Assembly (NCBI GenBank): GCA_949752745.1
Contig: OX457031.1
Location: 7,291,328 to 7,355,327 of the forward strand
Reading direction: 5' to 3'
Length of the DNA: 64,000 nt
DNA from: Protula sp. h YS-2021
Taxonomy: Eukaryota; Annelida; Polychaeta; Sabellida; Serpulidae
A model generated the notes under the pieces. That model did not search any database and was not told the origin of the DNA. It saw only the letters and a program-made list of their open reading frames with translations. Positions 1 through 15,800 of the stretch are shown here, one piece after another. The position numbers and the translations under genes are program-made. Each line of letters opens with the position of its first letter. Position 1 is the first letter of the stretch.

Positions 1-868
1 GCGTTACACGCATAATGATCCGACTGTTTGTGAACACTCCAAAGCTCCGACTCGAAATGCGTTTCCCTCGTAATGCTCCAACTGTTTGTAAACATTCCCA
101 ATCTCAGACGCGAAACGCGCTACCCGCATAATGATCGGAGTGTTTGTAAAGCTTCCAAAGGTCAGATTCGAAATGCGTTACCCTCGTAATGCTAAAACTG
201 TTTGCAAACACTCCCAATCTCAGACTCGAAACACGCTACCCGCATGATGATCTGACTGTTTGTGAACATTCCAGATTTCAGATTCGAAATGCGTTAAAGA
301 GTGATGATCCAACTGTTTGCAAAAACATTCTAAAGCTCAGACTAGAAATGCGTTACAAACGTAATGTTCCGACTGTTTGTGAACACTCCAAAGCTCCGAC
401 TCGAAATCCATTAATCACATAATAACCCGACTGTTTGTAAACATTCCAAAGCTCAGACTCGAAATGCGTTACCTACATAGTGATCGGACTGTTTGTAAAT
501 ATTCCAAGGCTCAGACTCGAAATCCGTAACCCACATAATGATCTGACTGTTTGTGAACATTACAAAGATCCGACTCGAAATGCCTTACCCACGTTATTAT
601 CCGACTGTTTGCAAACATTATAAAGCTCCGACCCGAAATCCCTAATCCACATAATGATATGACTGTAAACATTCCAAAGCTTAGACTTGAAATGCGTTAC
701 CCAGGTAATGATCGGACTGTTTGTAAACATTCACAATCTCAGACTTCAAATACGCTACCCCGATAATGATCAGACTGTTTATAAACATTCCAAAGTTCAG
801 ACTCGAAATGCGTTACCCAAGCAATGATCGGACTGTTTGTAAACATTCCCAAGCTCAGACTCGAAATG
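1..868. repeat. Segmental duplication inside satellite A, copy 1
   Basis: This stretch reappears at 2,364-3,231 (offset 2,363 bp) with the same order of variant units and only scattered substitutions by eye. Similarity ends at base 868, after TCGAAATG, where the two copies switch to different variant units. The left limit lies outside the window. Confidence 0.9.
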
Positions 869-2363
869 TGTTCCAATATAATGATCCGATTTTTTGTACA
901 CATTCCAAAGCTCCCACACGAAATCCTTTACCCCCATAATGATCCAACTGTGAATATTCCAAAGCTCAGCTCCGAAATGCGTTACCCACATAATGATCGG
1001 AATGTTTGTGAACATTCCAAAGCTCCAACCCGAAATCCTTTACCCACATAATGATCCGACGGTTTGTAAACATTCGACGCTCAGATTCGAAATGCGTTAC
1101 CAACGTATTGTTCGGACTGTATGCAAACATTCCCAATCTCAGACGCGAAATGAATTACCCACATAATGACCCGAATGTTTGTAAACATTTCCAAGCTCAG
1201 ACTCGAAATGCGTTACCAACATTATGATCCGACTGTTTGTGAACATTTCAAAGCTCCGACTCGAAATGCGTTATTCACATATTGATGGGACAGTTTGTAA
1301 ATATTCCAAACCTCAGACTCGAAACGCGTTACCCACGTAATGATCCGACTGTTTGTGAATATTCCATAGCTCAGACGTGAAATGGGTTACCCAGATAATG
1401 ATCCCATTTAATGTAAACATTCCAAAGCTCCCACACGAAATGCTTTCGCACATAATGATCCGACGGTTTATGTCCATTCGAAGCTCAGATTTGAAATGCG
1501 TTACCCTCATATTGTTTGACTGTTTGCAAACATTACCAATCTCAGACGTGAAATGCGTTACCCACATAATTACCCAACTGTTTGTAAACATTCACAATCT
1601 CAGACTTGAAATGCGTTACAAACATAGTGATCGGACTGTTTGTAAATATTCCAAACTTCAGACTCGAAACGCGTTACCCACGTAATGATCCGTCTGTTTG
1701 TGAACATTCCAAAGCTCCGACTCGAAATGTGTTACTCACGTAATGCTCTAACTGTTTGTAAACATTTCCAATCTCAGACTCCAAAAACGTTACCCGTATC
1801 ATGATCAGACTGTAAACCTTCCAAAGCTCAGATTCGAAATGCGTTAGCCACGTTATGATCCAGCTGTTTGTAAACATTCCAAAGCTCAGACTCGAAATGC
1901 GTTACCAACATTATGATCCGACTGTTTGTGAACATTCCAAAGCTCCGACTCGAAATGCGTTATTCACATATTGATGTGACAGTTTGTAAATATTCCAAGG
2001 CTCAAGACTCGAAACGCGTTACCCACATAATTATCCGACTGTTTGTGAACATTCCATAGCTCAGACGTGATATGCGTTACCCAGATAATGATCCGACTGT
2101 TTGTAAACATTCCAAAGCTCAGACTCGAAATGCGTTATTCACATATTGATGGGACACTTTGTAAACATTGCAAAGCTCAGACTCGAACTTCGTTGCCCAT
2201 ATAGTGATCGGACTGTTTGACAACATTCCAAAGCTCAGTCCCGAAATGCGTTACCCGCATAATGATTCGACTGTTTGTAAACATTGCAAAGCTCAGACTC
2301 GAACCGCGTTGCCCACATAGTGATCGGACTGTTCGTAAGTATTCCAAAGCTCAGACTCGAAAC

Positions 2364-3231
2364 GCGTTACACGCATAATGATCCGACTGTTTGTGAACAC
2401 TCCAAAGCTCCGACTCGAAATGCGTTTCCCTCGTAATGCTCCAACTGTTTGTAAACATTCCCAATCTCAGACGCGAAACGCGCTACCCGCATAATGATCG
2501 GAGTGTTTGTAAAGCTTCCAAAGGTCAGATTCGAAATGCGTTACCCCCGTAATGCTAAAACTGTTTGTAAACACTCCCAATCTCAGACTCGAAACACGCT
2601 ACCCGCATGATGATCTGACTGTTTGTGAACATTCCAGATTTCAGATTCGAAATGCGTTAAAGAGTGATGATCCAACTGTTTGCAAAAACATTCTAAAGCT
2701 CAGACTAGAAATGCGTTACAAACGTAATGTTCCGACTGTTTGTGAACATTCCAAAGCTCCGACTCGAAATCCATTAATCACATAATAACCCGACTGTTTG
2801 TAAACATTCCAAAGCTCAGACTCGAAATGCGTTACCTACATAGTGATCGGACTGTTTGTAAATATTCCAAGGCTCAGACTCGAAATCCGTAACCCACATA
2901 ATGATCTGACTGTTTGTGAACATTACAAAGTTCCGACTCGAAATGCCTTACCCACATTATTATCCGACTGTTTGCAAACATTATAAAGCTCCGACCCGAA
3001 ATCCCTAATCCACATAATGATATGACTGTAAACATTCCAAAGCTTAGACTTGAAATGCGTTACCCAGGTAATGATCGGACTGTTTGTAAACATTCACAAT
3101 CTCAGACTTCAAATACGTTACCCCGATAATGATCAGACTGTTTGTAAACATTCCAAAGTTCAGACTCGAAATGCGTTACCCAAGCAATGATCGGACTGTT
3201 TGTAAACATTCCCAAGCTCAGACTCGAAATG
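2364..3231. repeat. Segmental duplication inside satellite A, copy 2
   Basis: This is the second copy of positions 1-868. It carries the same irregular units, for example AAAGAGTGATGATCC near 2,660 and the short unit around 3,025 that lacks several bases. It shows that blocks of about 15 units moved together rather than unit by unit. Confidence 0.9.
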
Positions 3232-6200
3232 CGTTACAAACATAGTGATCGGACTGTTCGTAAATACTCCAAAGCTCAGACTCAAAACGCGTTACCCACA
3301 TAATGGTCCGACTGTTTGTGAACATTCCAAAGCTCCGACTCGAAATGCGCTACTCACGTAATGTTCCAAATGCTTGTTAATAGTCCCAATCTCAGACTCG
3401 GAAAACGCTACCCGTATCATGATCAGACCGTTTGTAAACCTTCCAAAGCTCAGATTCGAAATGCGTTAGCCACGTTATGTTCCAGCTGTTTGTGAACATT
3501 CCAAAGCTCCGACTCGAAATACGTTACACACATAATGATCCAACTGTTTGTAAACATTGCCAATCTCAGACTTGAAAAACGTTACCCACATAATGATTCG
3601 ATTGTTTGTAAACATTTAAAAGTTTAGACTGGAAATGCGTTACTCACGTAATGCTCCAACTGCTTGTGAACATTCCCAATCTCAGACTCGGAAAACGGTA
3701 CCCGTATCATGATCAGACTGTTTGTAGACCTTTCAAAGCTCAGATTCGAAATGCATTAGCCACGTTATGATCCGACTGTTTGTGAACATTCCCAATGTAA
3801 GACTTGAAAAACGTTACCCACATAATGATTCGACTGTTTGTGAACATTCACAATTTCACACTTGAAATGCGTTACCCACATAATCATCGGAATGTTTGTA
3901 AACATTCCAAAGCTCCAACCCGAAATCCTTTACCCACATAATGATCCGACGGTTTGTAACCATTCGAAGCTCAGATTAGAAATGCATTACTCACGTATTG
4001 TTCTGACTGTATGCAAACATTCCAAGTCTTAGACGCGAAATGCATTAAGCACATAATTATCCGACTGTTTGTAAAGATTCACAATATCAGACTTGAAATG
4101 CGTTACCCACATAATGATCCGACTGTTTGTAAACATTCCAAAGCTCAGACTCGAAATGCGTTACCCACATACTGATCGGACCGTTTGTAAATATTCCATA
4201 GCTCAGACTCAAAACGCGTTACCCACATAATGATCCAACTGTTTGTGAAAATTCCAAAGCTCAGACTTGAAATGCGTTACCCACATAGTGATCCGTCTGT
4301 TTGTAAACATTCCAAATTTCAGACTCGAAATGAGTTATTCACATATTGATGGGACAGTTTGTAAATATTCCAAAGCTCGACTCGAAACGCGTTACCCACA
4401 GAATGATCCGACTGTTTGTGAACATTCCAAAGCTCAGACGTGAAATGTGTTACCCAGATAATATGATCCGACTGTTAGTAGGCATTCCAAAGCTCAGACT
4501 CGAAATGCGTTATTCACATACTGATGGGACAGTTTGTAAATATTCCAAAGCTCAGACTCGAAATGCGTTATTCACATAGTGATGGGACAGTTTGTAAATA
4601 TTCCAAAGCTCAGACTCGAAACGCATTACCCACATAATGATCCGAATGTGAATATTCCAAAACTCAGACTCGAAATGCGTTACCCACATAGTGATCGGAC
4701 TGTTTGTGAACATTCCAAAGCTCCGACTCGAAATGCGTTACACACATAATGATCCAACTGTTTGTAAAAATTCCCAATCTCAGACTCGAAACGCGTTACC
4801 CACATAATGATCCGAATGTGAATATTCCAAAACTCAGACTCAAAATGCGTTACCCACATAGTGATCGGACAGTTTGTGAACATTCCGAAGCTCCGACTCG
4901 AAATGCGTTACCCACATAATGATTCGACTGTTTGTAAACATTTAAAAGGTCAGACTCGAAATGAGTTAGCCACATAATTATCCGACTGTTTGTGAACATT
5001 CACAATCTCACACTTGAAATGCTTACCCACATAATGTTCCGACTGTTTGTGAACATTCCAAAGCTCAGACTTGAAAGGCGTTACCCACATAAAGATCGGA
5101 ATGTTTGTAAACATTCCAAAGCTCCAACCCGAAATCCTTTACTCAAATAATGATCCGACGGTTTGTAAACATTCGAAACTCAGATTCGAAATGCGTTACC
5201 CACGTATTGTTCTGACTGTATGCAAACATTCCCAATCTCAGACGAGAATTGCATTACCCATATAATTATCCGACTGTTTGTAAAGATTCACAATCTCAGA
5301 CTTGAAATGCGTTAGCCAAATAATGATTCGACTGTTTGTAGAAATTTCAAAGCTCAGACTCGAAATGCGTTACTCACATATTGATGGGACAGTTTGTAAA
5401 TATTCCAAAGCTCAGACTCGAAACGCGTTACCCATATAATGACCCGACTGTGAATATTCCAAAGCTCAATCCCGATATGCGTTACCCACATAATGATACG
5501 GCTATTTGTAAACATTCCAAAGCTCAGATTCCAAATGCGTTACAAACATAGTGATCGGACTGTTTGTGAATATATTCCAAAGCTCAAACTCAAATCGCAT
5601 TACCCACATAATGATCCTACTGTTTGTGAACATTCCAAAGCTCCGACTCGGAATGCGTTACTCACGTAATCCTCCAAATTCTTGTTAACATTCCCAATCT
5701 CAGACTCGAAATACGCTACCCGCATCATGATCGGACCGTTTGTAAGCCTTCCAAAGCTCAGATTTAAAATGCGTTAGCCACGTTATGATCCAGCTGTTTG
5801 TGAACATTCCAAAGCACCGACTCGAAATGCGTTACACACTTAATGATCCAACTGTTTGTAAACATTAACAATCTCAGATTTGAAAAACGTTACCCACATA
5901 ATGATTCGACTGTATGTAAACATTTAAAAGGTCCGACTCGAAATGCGATAGCCACATAATGATCCGACTGTTTGTAAACATTCCAAAGCTCAGACTCGAA
6001 ATGCGTTATTCACATATTGATCGGACTATTCGTATTTATTCCAAAGCTCAGACTCGAAACGCGTTACCAACATAATGATCCGACTGTTTGTGAACATTCC
6101 AAAGCTCCGACTCGAAATGCGTTACACACATAATGATCCAACTGTTTGTAAACATTCCCAATCTCAGACTTGAAACACGTTACCCACATAATGATCCGAC

Positions 6201-9200
6201 TGTTTGTAAACATTTCAAAGCTCAGACTCGAAATGCGTTATTCACATATTGATGGGACAGTTTGTAAATATTCCAAAGCTCAGACTCGAAACGCGTTACC
6301 CACATAATGATCCGACTGTTTGTGAACATGCCAAAGCTCAGACTTGAAATGCGTTATTCACATATTGATGGGACAGTTCGTAAATATTCCAAAGCTCAGA
6401 CTCAAAACGCGTTACCCACAAAATGATCCGACTGTTTGTGAACATGCCAAAGCTCAGACTTGAAATGCGTTATAAACATATTGATGGGACAGTTCGTAAA
6501 TATTCCAAAGCTCAGACTCGAAACGCGTTACCCATATAATGATCCGACTGTGAATATTCCAAAGCTCAGTCCGGAAATGCGTTACACACGTAATGATGCG
6601 ACTGTTTGTAAACATTCCAAACCTCAGACTCGAAATGCGTTACAAACATAATGATCGGACTGTTTGTATATATTTCAAAGCTCAGACTCAAAACGCCTTA
6701 CCCACATAATGATCCGACTGTTTGTGAACATTCCAAAGCTCCGACTCGGAATGCGTTACTCACGTAATCCTCCAAATGCTTGTTAACATTCCCAATCTCA
6801 GACTAGAAATACGCTACCCGCATCATGATCAGACCGTTTGTAAGCCTTCCAAAGCTCAGATTTGAAATGCGTTAGCCACGTTATGATCCAGCTGTTTGTG
6901 AACATTCCAAAGCACCGACTCGAAATGCGTACACACATAATGATCCAACTGTTTGTAAACATTAACAATCTCAGATTTGAAAAACGTTACCCACATAATG
7001 ATTCGACTGTATGTAAACATTTAAAAGGTCAGACTCGAAATGAGATAGCCACATAATGATCCGACTGTTTGTGAACATTCAAAGCTCAGACTCGAAATGC
7101 GTTAACCACATAATGATCGGAATGTTTGTGAACATTCCAAAGATCCAACTCAAAATCCTTTACCCACATAATGATCCGACGGTTTGTAAAAATTAGAAGC
7201 TCAGATTCGAAATGCATTAGCCACCTATTGTTCTGACTGTATGCAAACATTCACAATCTCAGACGCGAAATGCATTACCCACATATTGATCCGACTGTTT
7301 GTAAAGATTCACAATCTCAGACTTGAAATGCGTTACCCACATAATGATCCGTCTGTTTGTAAACATTCCAAAGGTCAGACTCGAGATGCGTTATTCACAT
7401 AGTGATGGGACAGTTTGTAAATATTCCAAAGCTCAGGCTCGAAACGCGTAACCCACATAATGATCAGAATGTGAATATTCCAAAACTCAGACTCGAAATG
7501 CGTTAAACACATAATGATCCGACTGTTTGTGAACATTCCAAAGCTCCGACTCGAAATGCGTTACACACATAATGATCCAACTGTTTGTAAACATTCCCAA
7601 TCTCAGACTTGAAATACGTTACCCACATAATGATCCGACTGTTTGTGAACATTCACAATCTCACACTTGAAATGCTTACCCACATAATGTTCCGACTGTC
7701 TGTGAACATTCCAAAGCTCAGACTTGAAAGGCGTTACCCACATAACGATCGGAATGTTTGGAAACATTCCAAAGCTCCAACCCGAAATCCTTTACCCACA
7801 TAATGATCCGACGGTTTGTAAACATTCGAAACTCAGATTCGAAATGCGTTACCCACGTATTGTTCTGACTGTATGCAAACATTCCCAATCTCAGACGAGA
7901 ATTGCATTACCCATATAATTATCCTACTGTTTGTAAAGATTCACAATCTCAGACTTGAAATGCGTTACCCACATAACGATTCGACTGTTTGTAAACATTT
8001 CAAAGCTCAGACTCGAAATGCGTTATTCACATATTGATGGGACAGTTTGTAAATATTCCAAAGCTCAGACTCGAAACGCGTTACCCACATAATGATCCGA
8101 CTGTTTGTGAACATGCCAAAGCTCAGACTTGAAATGCGTTATTCACATATTGATGGGACAGTTCGTAAATATTCCAAAGCTCAGACTCGAAACGCGTTAC
8201 CCACATAATGATCCGACTGTTTGTGAACATGCCAAAGCTCAGACTTGAAATGCGTTATTCACATATTGATGGGACAGTTCGTATATATTCCAAAGCTCAG
8301 ACTCGAAACGCGTTGCCCACATAATGATCCGACTGTGAATATTCCAAAGCTCAGTCCCGAAATGCGTTACCCACATAATGATGCGACTGTTTGTTAACAT
8401 TCCTAAGCTCAGACTCCAAAGGCGTTACAAACATAGTGATCGGACTGTTCGTAAATATTCCAAAGCTCAGACTCAAAACGCATTACCCACATAATGATCC
8501 GACTGTTTGTGAACATTCCAAAGCTCCGACTCGGAATGCGTTACTCACGTAATCCTCCAAATTCTTGTTAACATTCCCAATCTCAGACTCGAAATACGCT
8601 ACCCGCATCATGATCGGACCGTTTGTAAGCCTTCCAAAGCTCATATTTGAAATGCGTTAGCCACGTTATGATCCAGCTGTTTGTGAACATTAACAATCTC
8701 AGATTTGAAAAACGTTACCCACATAATGATTCGACTGCATGTAAACATTTAAAAGGTCAGACTCGAAATGCGATAGCCACATAATGATCCGACTGTTTGT
8801 GAACATTCCAAAGTTCAGACTCGAAATGCATTATTCACATATTGATCGGACTATTCGTAATTATTCCAAAGCTCAGACTCGAAACGCGTTACCCACATAA
8901 TGATCCGACTGTTTGTGAACATTCCAAAGCTCCGACTCGAAATGCGTTACACATATAATGCTCCAACTGTTGTAAACATTCCCAATCTCAGACTTGAAAT
9001 ACGTTACCCACATAATGATTCGACTGTTTGTAAACATTTAAAAGGTCAGACTCGAACTAAATTAGCCACATAATGATCCGACTGTTTGTGAACATTCACA
9101 ATCTCACACTTGAAATGCTTACCCACATAATGTTCCGACTGTTTGTGAACATTCCAAAGCTCAGACTTGAAAGGCGTTACCCACACAACGATCGGAATGT

Positions 9201-9899
9201 TTGTAAACATTCCAAAGCTCCAACCCGAAATCCTTTACTCACGAAATGATCCGACGGATTGTAAACATTCGACACTCAGATTCGAAATGCGTTACCCACG
9301 TATTGTTCTCACTGCATGCAAACATTCCCAATCTCAGACGAGAATTGCATTACCAAGATAATCATCCGACTGTTTGTAAAGATTCACAATCTCAGACTTG
9401 AAATGCGTTACCCACATGATGATTCGACTGTTTGTAAACATTTCATAGCTCAGACTCGAAATGCGTTATTCACATATTGATGGGACAGTTTGTAAATATT
9501 CCAAAGCTCAGACTCGAAACGCGTTACCCACATAATGATCCGACTGTTTGTGAACATGCCAAAGCTCAGACTTGAAATGCGTTATTCACATATTGATGGG
9601 ACAGTTCGTAAATATTCCAAAGCTCAGACTCGAAACGCGTTACCCACATAATGATCCGACTGTTTGTGAACATGCCAAAGCTCAGACTTGAAATGCGTTA
9701 TTCACATATTGATGGGACAGTTCGTAAATATTCCACAGCTCAGACTCCAAATGCGTTACAAACATAGTCATCGGACTGTTCGTAAATATTCCAAAGCTCA
9801 GACTCAAAACGCATTACCCACATAATGATCCGACTGTTTGTGAACATTCACAATCTCACACTTGAAATGCTTACCCGTATAATGTTCCGACTGTTTGTG

Positions 9900-12800
9900 A
9901 ACGTTACAAAGCTCAGCCTCGAAAGGCGTTACCCACATAACGATCGGAATGTTTGTAAACATTCCAAAGCTCCAACCCGAAATCCTTTACCCACATAATG
10001 ATCCGACGGTTTGTAAACATTCGAAACTCAGATTCGAAATGCGTTAAACACGTATTGTTCTGACTGTATGCAAACATTCCCAATCTCAGACGAGAATTGC
10101 ATTACCGATATAATTATCCGACTGTTTGTAAAGATTCACAATCTCAGACATGAAATGCGTTACCCACATAATGATTCGACTGTTTGTAAACATTTCATAG
10201 CTCAGACTCGAAATGCGTTATTCACATATTGATGGGACAGTTTGTAAATATTCCAAAGCTCAGACTCGAAACGCGTTACCCACATAATGATCCGACTGTT
10301 TGTAAATTGCAAAAGCTCAGACTCGAAATGCGTTATTCACATATTGATGGGACAGTTTGTAAATATTCCAAAGCTCAGACTCGAAACGCGTTACCCACAT
10401 AATGATCCGAATGTCAATATTCCAAAACTCAGACTCGAAATGCGTTACCCACATAGTGATCGGACTATTCGTAATTATTCCAAAGCTCAGACTCGAAACG
10501 CGTTACCCACAAAATGATCCGACTGTTTGTGAACATTACAAAGCTCCGACTCGAAATGCGTTACACACGTAATGATCCAACTGTTTGTAAACATTCCCAA
10601 TCTCAGACTTGAAATACGTTACCCACATAATGATTCGACTGTTTGTAAACATTTAAAAGGTCAGAATCGAAATGAGTTAGCCACATAATGATCCGACTGT
10701 TTGTGAATATTCACAATCTCACACTTGAAATGCTTACCCGTATAATGTTCCGACTGTTTGTGAACATTCCAAAGCTCAGCCTCGAAAGGCGTTACCCACA
10801 TAACGATCGGAATGTTTGTAAACATTCCAAAGCTCCAACCCGAAATCCTTTACCCATATAATGATCCGACGGTTTGTAAACATTCGAAACTCAGATTCGA
10901 AATGCGTTACCCACGTATTGTTCTGACTGTATGCAAACATTCCCAATCTCAGACGAGAATTGCATTACCCATATAATTATCCGACTGTTTGTAAAGATTC
11001 ACAATCTCAGACATGAAATGCGTTACCCACATAATGATTCGACTGTTTGTAAACATTTCATAGCTCAGACTCGAAATGCGTTATTCACATATTGATGGGA
11101 CAGTTTGTAAATATTCCAAAGCTCAGACTCGAAACGCGTTACCCACATGATTCGACTGTTTGTAAACATTTAAAAGGTCAGACTCGAAATGAGTTAGCCA
11201 CATAATGATCCGACTGTTTGTGAACATTCACAATCTCACACTTGAAATGCTTACCCGTATAATGTTCCGACTGTTTGTGAACATTCCAAAGCTCAGACTC
11301 GTAAGGCGTTACCCACATAACGATCGGAATGTTTGTAAACATTCCAAAGCTCCAACCCGAAATCCTTTACCCACATAATGATCCGACGGTTTGTAAACAT
11401 TCGAAACTCAGATTCGAAATGCGTTACCCACGTATTGTTCTGACTGTATGCAAACATTCCCAATCTCAGACGAGAATTGCATTTTCCATATAATTATCCG
11501 ACTGTTTGTAAAGATTCACAATCTCAGACTTGAAATGCGTTACCCACATAATGATTTGACTGTTTGTAAACATTTCATAGCTCAGACTCGAAATGCGTTA
11601 TTCACATATTGATGGGACAGTTCGTAAATATTCCAAAGCTCAGACTCGAAACGCGTTACCCACATAATGATCCGACTGTTTGTAAATTGCAAAAGCTCAG
11701 ACTCGAAATGCGCTATTCACATATTGATGGGACAGTTTGTAAATATTCCAAAGCTCAGACTCGAAACGCGTTACCCACATAATGATCCGAATGTCAATAT
11801 TCCAAAACTCAGACTCGAAATGCGTTACCCACATAGTGATCGGACTATTCGTAATTATTCCAAAGCTCAGACTCGAAACGCGTTACCCACATAATGATCC
11901 GACTGTTTGTGAACATTACAAAGCTCCGACTCGAAATGCGTTACACACGTAATGATCCAACTGTTTGTAAACATTCCCAATCTCAGACTTGAAATACGTT
12001 ACCCACATAATGATTCGACTGTTTGTAAACATTTAAAAGGTCAGAATCGAAATGAGTTAGCCACATAATGATCCGACTGTTTGTGAATATTCACAATCTC
12101 ACACTTGAAATGCTTACCCGTATAATGTTCCGACTGTTTGCGAACATTCCAAAGCTCAGCCTCGAAAGGCGTTACCCACATAACGATCGGAATGTTTGTA
12201 AACATTCCAAAGCTCCAACCCGAAATCCTTTACCCACATAATGATCCGACGGTTTGTAAACATTCGAAACTCAGATTCGAAATGCGTTACCCACGCATTG
12301 TTCTGACTGTATGCAAACATTCCCAATCTCAGACGAGAATTGCATTACCCATATAATTATCCGACTGTTTGTAAAGATTCACAATCTCAGACATGAAATG
12401 CCTTACCCACATAATGATTCGACTGTTTGTAAACATTTCATAGCTCAGACTCGAAATGCGTTATTCACATATTGATGGGACAGTTTGTAAATATTCCAAA
12501 GCTCAGACTCGAATCGCGTTACCCACATAATGATCCGACTGTTTGTGAACATGCCAAAGCTCAGACTTGAAATGCGTTATTCACATATTGATGGGACAGT
12601 TCGTAAATATTCCAAAGCTCAGACTCGAAACGCGATACCCACATAATGATCCGACTGTTTGTGAACATGCCAAAGCTCAAACTTGAAATGCGTTATTCAC
12701 ATATTGATGGGACAGTTCGTATATATTCCAAAGCTCAGACTCGAAACGCGTTACCCACATAATGATCCGAATGTCAATATTCCAAAACTCAGACTCGAAA

Positions 12801-15800
12801 TGCGTTACCCACATAGTGATCGGACTATTCGTAATTATTCCAAAGCTCAGACTCGAAACACGTTACCCACATAATGATCCGACTGTTTGTGAACATTCCA
12901 AAGCTCCGACTCGAAATGCGTTACACACGTAATGATCCAACTGTTTGTAAACATTCCCAATCTCAGACTTGAAATACGTTACCCACATAATGATTCGACT
13001 GTTTGTAAACATTTAAAAGGTCAGAATCGAAATGAGTTAGCCACATAATGATCCGACTGTTTGTGAATATTCACAATCTCACACTTGAAATGCTTACCCG
13101 TATAATGTTCCGACTGTTTGTGAACATTCCAAAGCTCAGACTCGAAAGGCGTTACCCACATAACGATCGGAATGTTTGTAAACATTCCAAAGCTCCAACC
13201 CGAAATCCTTTACCCACATAATGATCCGACGGTTTGTAAACATTCGAAACTCAGATTCGAAATGCGTTACCCACGTATTGTTCTGACTGTATGCAAACAT
13301 TCCCAATCTCAGACGAGAATTGCATTTTCCATATAATTATCCGACTGTTTGTAAAGATTCACAATCTCAGACTTGAAATGCGTTACCCACATAATGATTT
13401 GACTGTTTGTAAACATTTCATAGCTCAGAGTCGAAATGCGTTATTCACATATTGATGGGACAGTTCGTAAATATTCCAAAGCTCAGACTCGAAACGCGTT
13501 ACCCACATAATGATCCGACTGTTTGTAAATTGCAAAAGCTCAGACTCGAAATGCGTTATTCACATATTGATGGGACAGTATGTAAATATTCCAAAGCTCA
13601 GACTCGAAACGCGTTACCCACATAATGATCCGAATGTCAATATTCCAAAACTCAGACTCGAAATGCGTTACCCACATAGTGATCGGACTATTCGTAATTA
13701 TTCCAAAGCTCAGACTCGAAACGCGTTACCCACATAATGATCCGACTGTTTGTGAACATTACAAAGCTCCGACTCGAAATGCGTTACACACGTAATGATC
13801 CAACTGTTTGTAAACATTCCCAATCTCAGACTTGAAATACGTTACCCACATAATGATTCGACTGTTTGTAAACATTTAAAAGGTCAGAATCGAAATGAGT
13901 TAGCCACATAATGATCCGACTGTTTGTGAATATTCACAATCTCACACTTGAAATGCTTACCCGCATAATGTTCCGACTGTTTGCGAACATTCCAAAGCTC
14001 AGCCTCGAAAGGCGTTACCCACATAACGATCGGAATGTTTGTAAACATTCCAAAGCTCCAACCCGAAATCCTTTACCCACATAATGATCCGACGGTTTGT
14101 AAACATTCGAAACTCAGATTCGAAATGCGTTACCCACGCATTGTTCTGACTGTATGCAAACATTCCCAATCTCAGACGAGAATTGCATTACCCATATAAT
14201 TATCCGACTGTTTGTAAAGATTCACAATCTCAGACATGAAATGCGTTACCCACATAATGATTCGACTGTTTGTAAACATTTCATAGCTCAGACTCGAAAT
14301 GCGTTATTCACATATTGATGGGACAGTTTGTAAATATTCCAAAGCTCAGACTCGAATCGCGTTACCCACATAATGATCCGACTGTTTGTGAACATGCCAA
14401 AGCTCAGACTTGAAATGCGTTATTCACATATTGATGGGACAGTTCGTAAATATTCCAAAGCTCAGACTCGAAACGCGATACCCACATAATGATCCGACTG
14501 TTTGTGAACATGCCAAAGCTCAAACTTGAAATGCGTTATTCACATATTGATGGGACAGTTCGTATATATTCCAAAGCTCAGACTCGAAACGCGTTACCCA
14601 CATAATGATCCGACTGTTTGTAAATTGCAAAAGCTCAGACTCGAAATGCGTTATTCACATATTGATGGGACAGTTCGTATATATTCCAAAGCTCAGACTC
14701 GAAACGCGTTACCCACATAATGATCCGAATGTCAATATTCCAAAGCTCAGACTCGAAATGCGTTACCCACATAGTGATCGGACTATTCGTAATTATTCCA
14801 AAGCTCAGACTCGAAACACGTTACCCACATAATGATCCGACTGTTTGTGAACATTCCAAAGCTCCGACTCGAAATGCGTTACACACGTAATGATCCAACT
14901 GTTTGTAAACATTCCCAATCTCAGACTTGAAATACGTTACCCACATAATGATTCGACTGTTTGTAAACATTTAAAAGGTCAGAATCGAAATGAGTTAGCC
15001 ACATAATGATCCGACTGTTTGTGAATATTCACAATCTCACACTTGAAATGCTTACCCGTATAATGTTCCGACTGTTTGTGAACATTCCAAAGCTCAGACT
15101 CGAAAGGCGTTACCCACATAACGATCGGAATGTTTGTAAACATTCCAAAGCTCCAACCCGAAATCCTTTACCCACATAATGATCCGACGGTTTGTAAACA
15201 TTCGAAACTCAGATTCGAAATGCGTTACCCACGCATTGTTCTGACTGTATGCAAACATTCCCAATCTCAGACGAGAATTGCATTACCCATATAATTATCC
15301 GACTGTTTGTAAAGATTCACAATCTCAGACATGAAATGCGTTACCCACATAATGATTCGACTGTTTGTAAACATTTCATAGCTCAGACTCGAAATGCGTT
15401 ATTCACATATTGATGGGACAGTTTGTAAATATTCCAAAGCTCAGACTCGAATCGCGTTACCCACATAATGATCCGACTGTTTGTGAACATGCCAAAGCTC
15501 AGACTTGAAATGCGTTATTCACATATTGATGGGACAGTTCGTAAATATTCCAAAGCTCAGACTCGAAACGCGTTACCCACATAATGATCCGACTGTTTGT
15601 GAACATGCCAAAGCTCAAACTTGAAATGCGTTATTCACATATTGATGGGACAGTTCGTATATATTCCAAAGCTCAGACTCGAAACGCGTTACCCACATAA
15701 TGATCCGACTGTTTGTAAATTGCAAAAGCTCAGACTCGAAATGCGTTATTCACATATTGATGGGACAGTTTGTAAATATTCCAAAGCTCAGACTCGAAAC

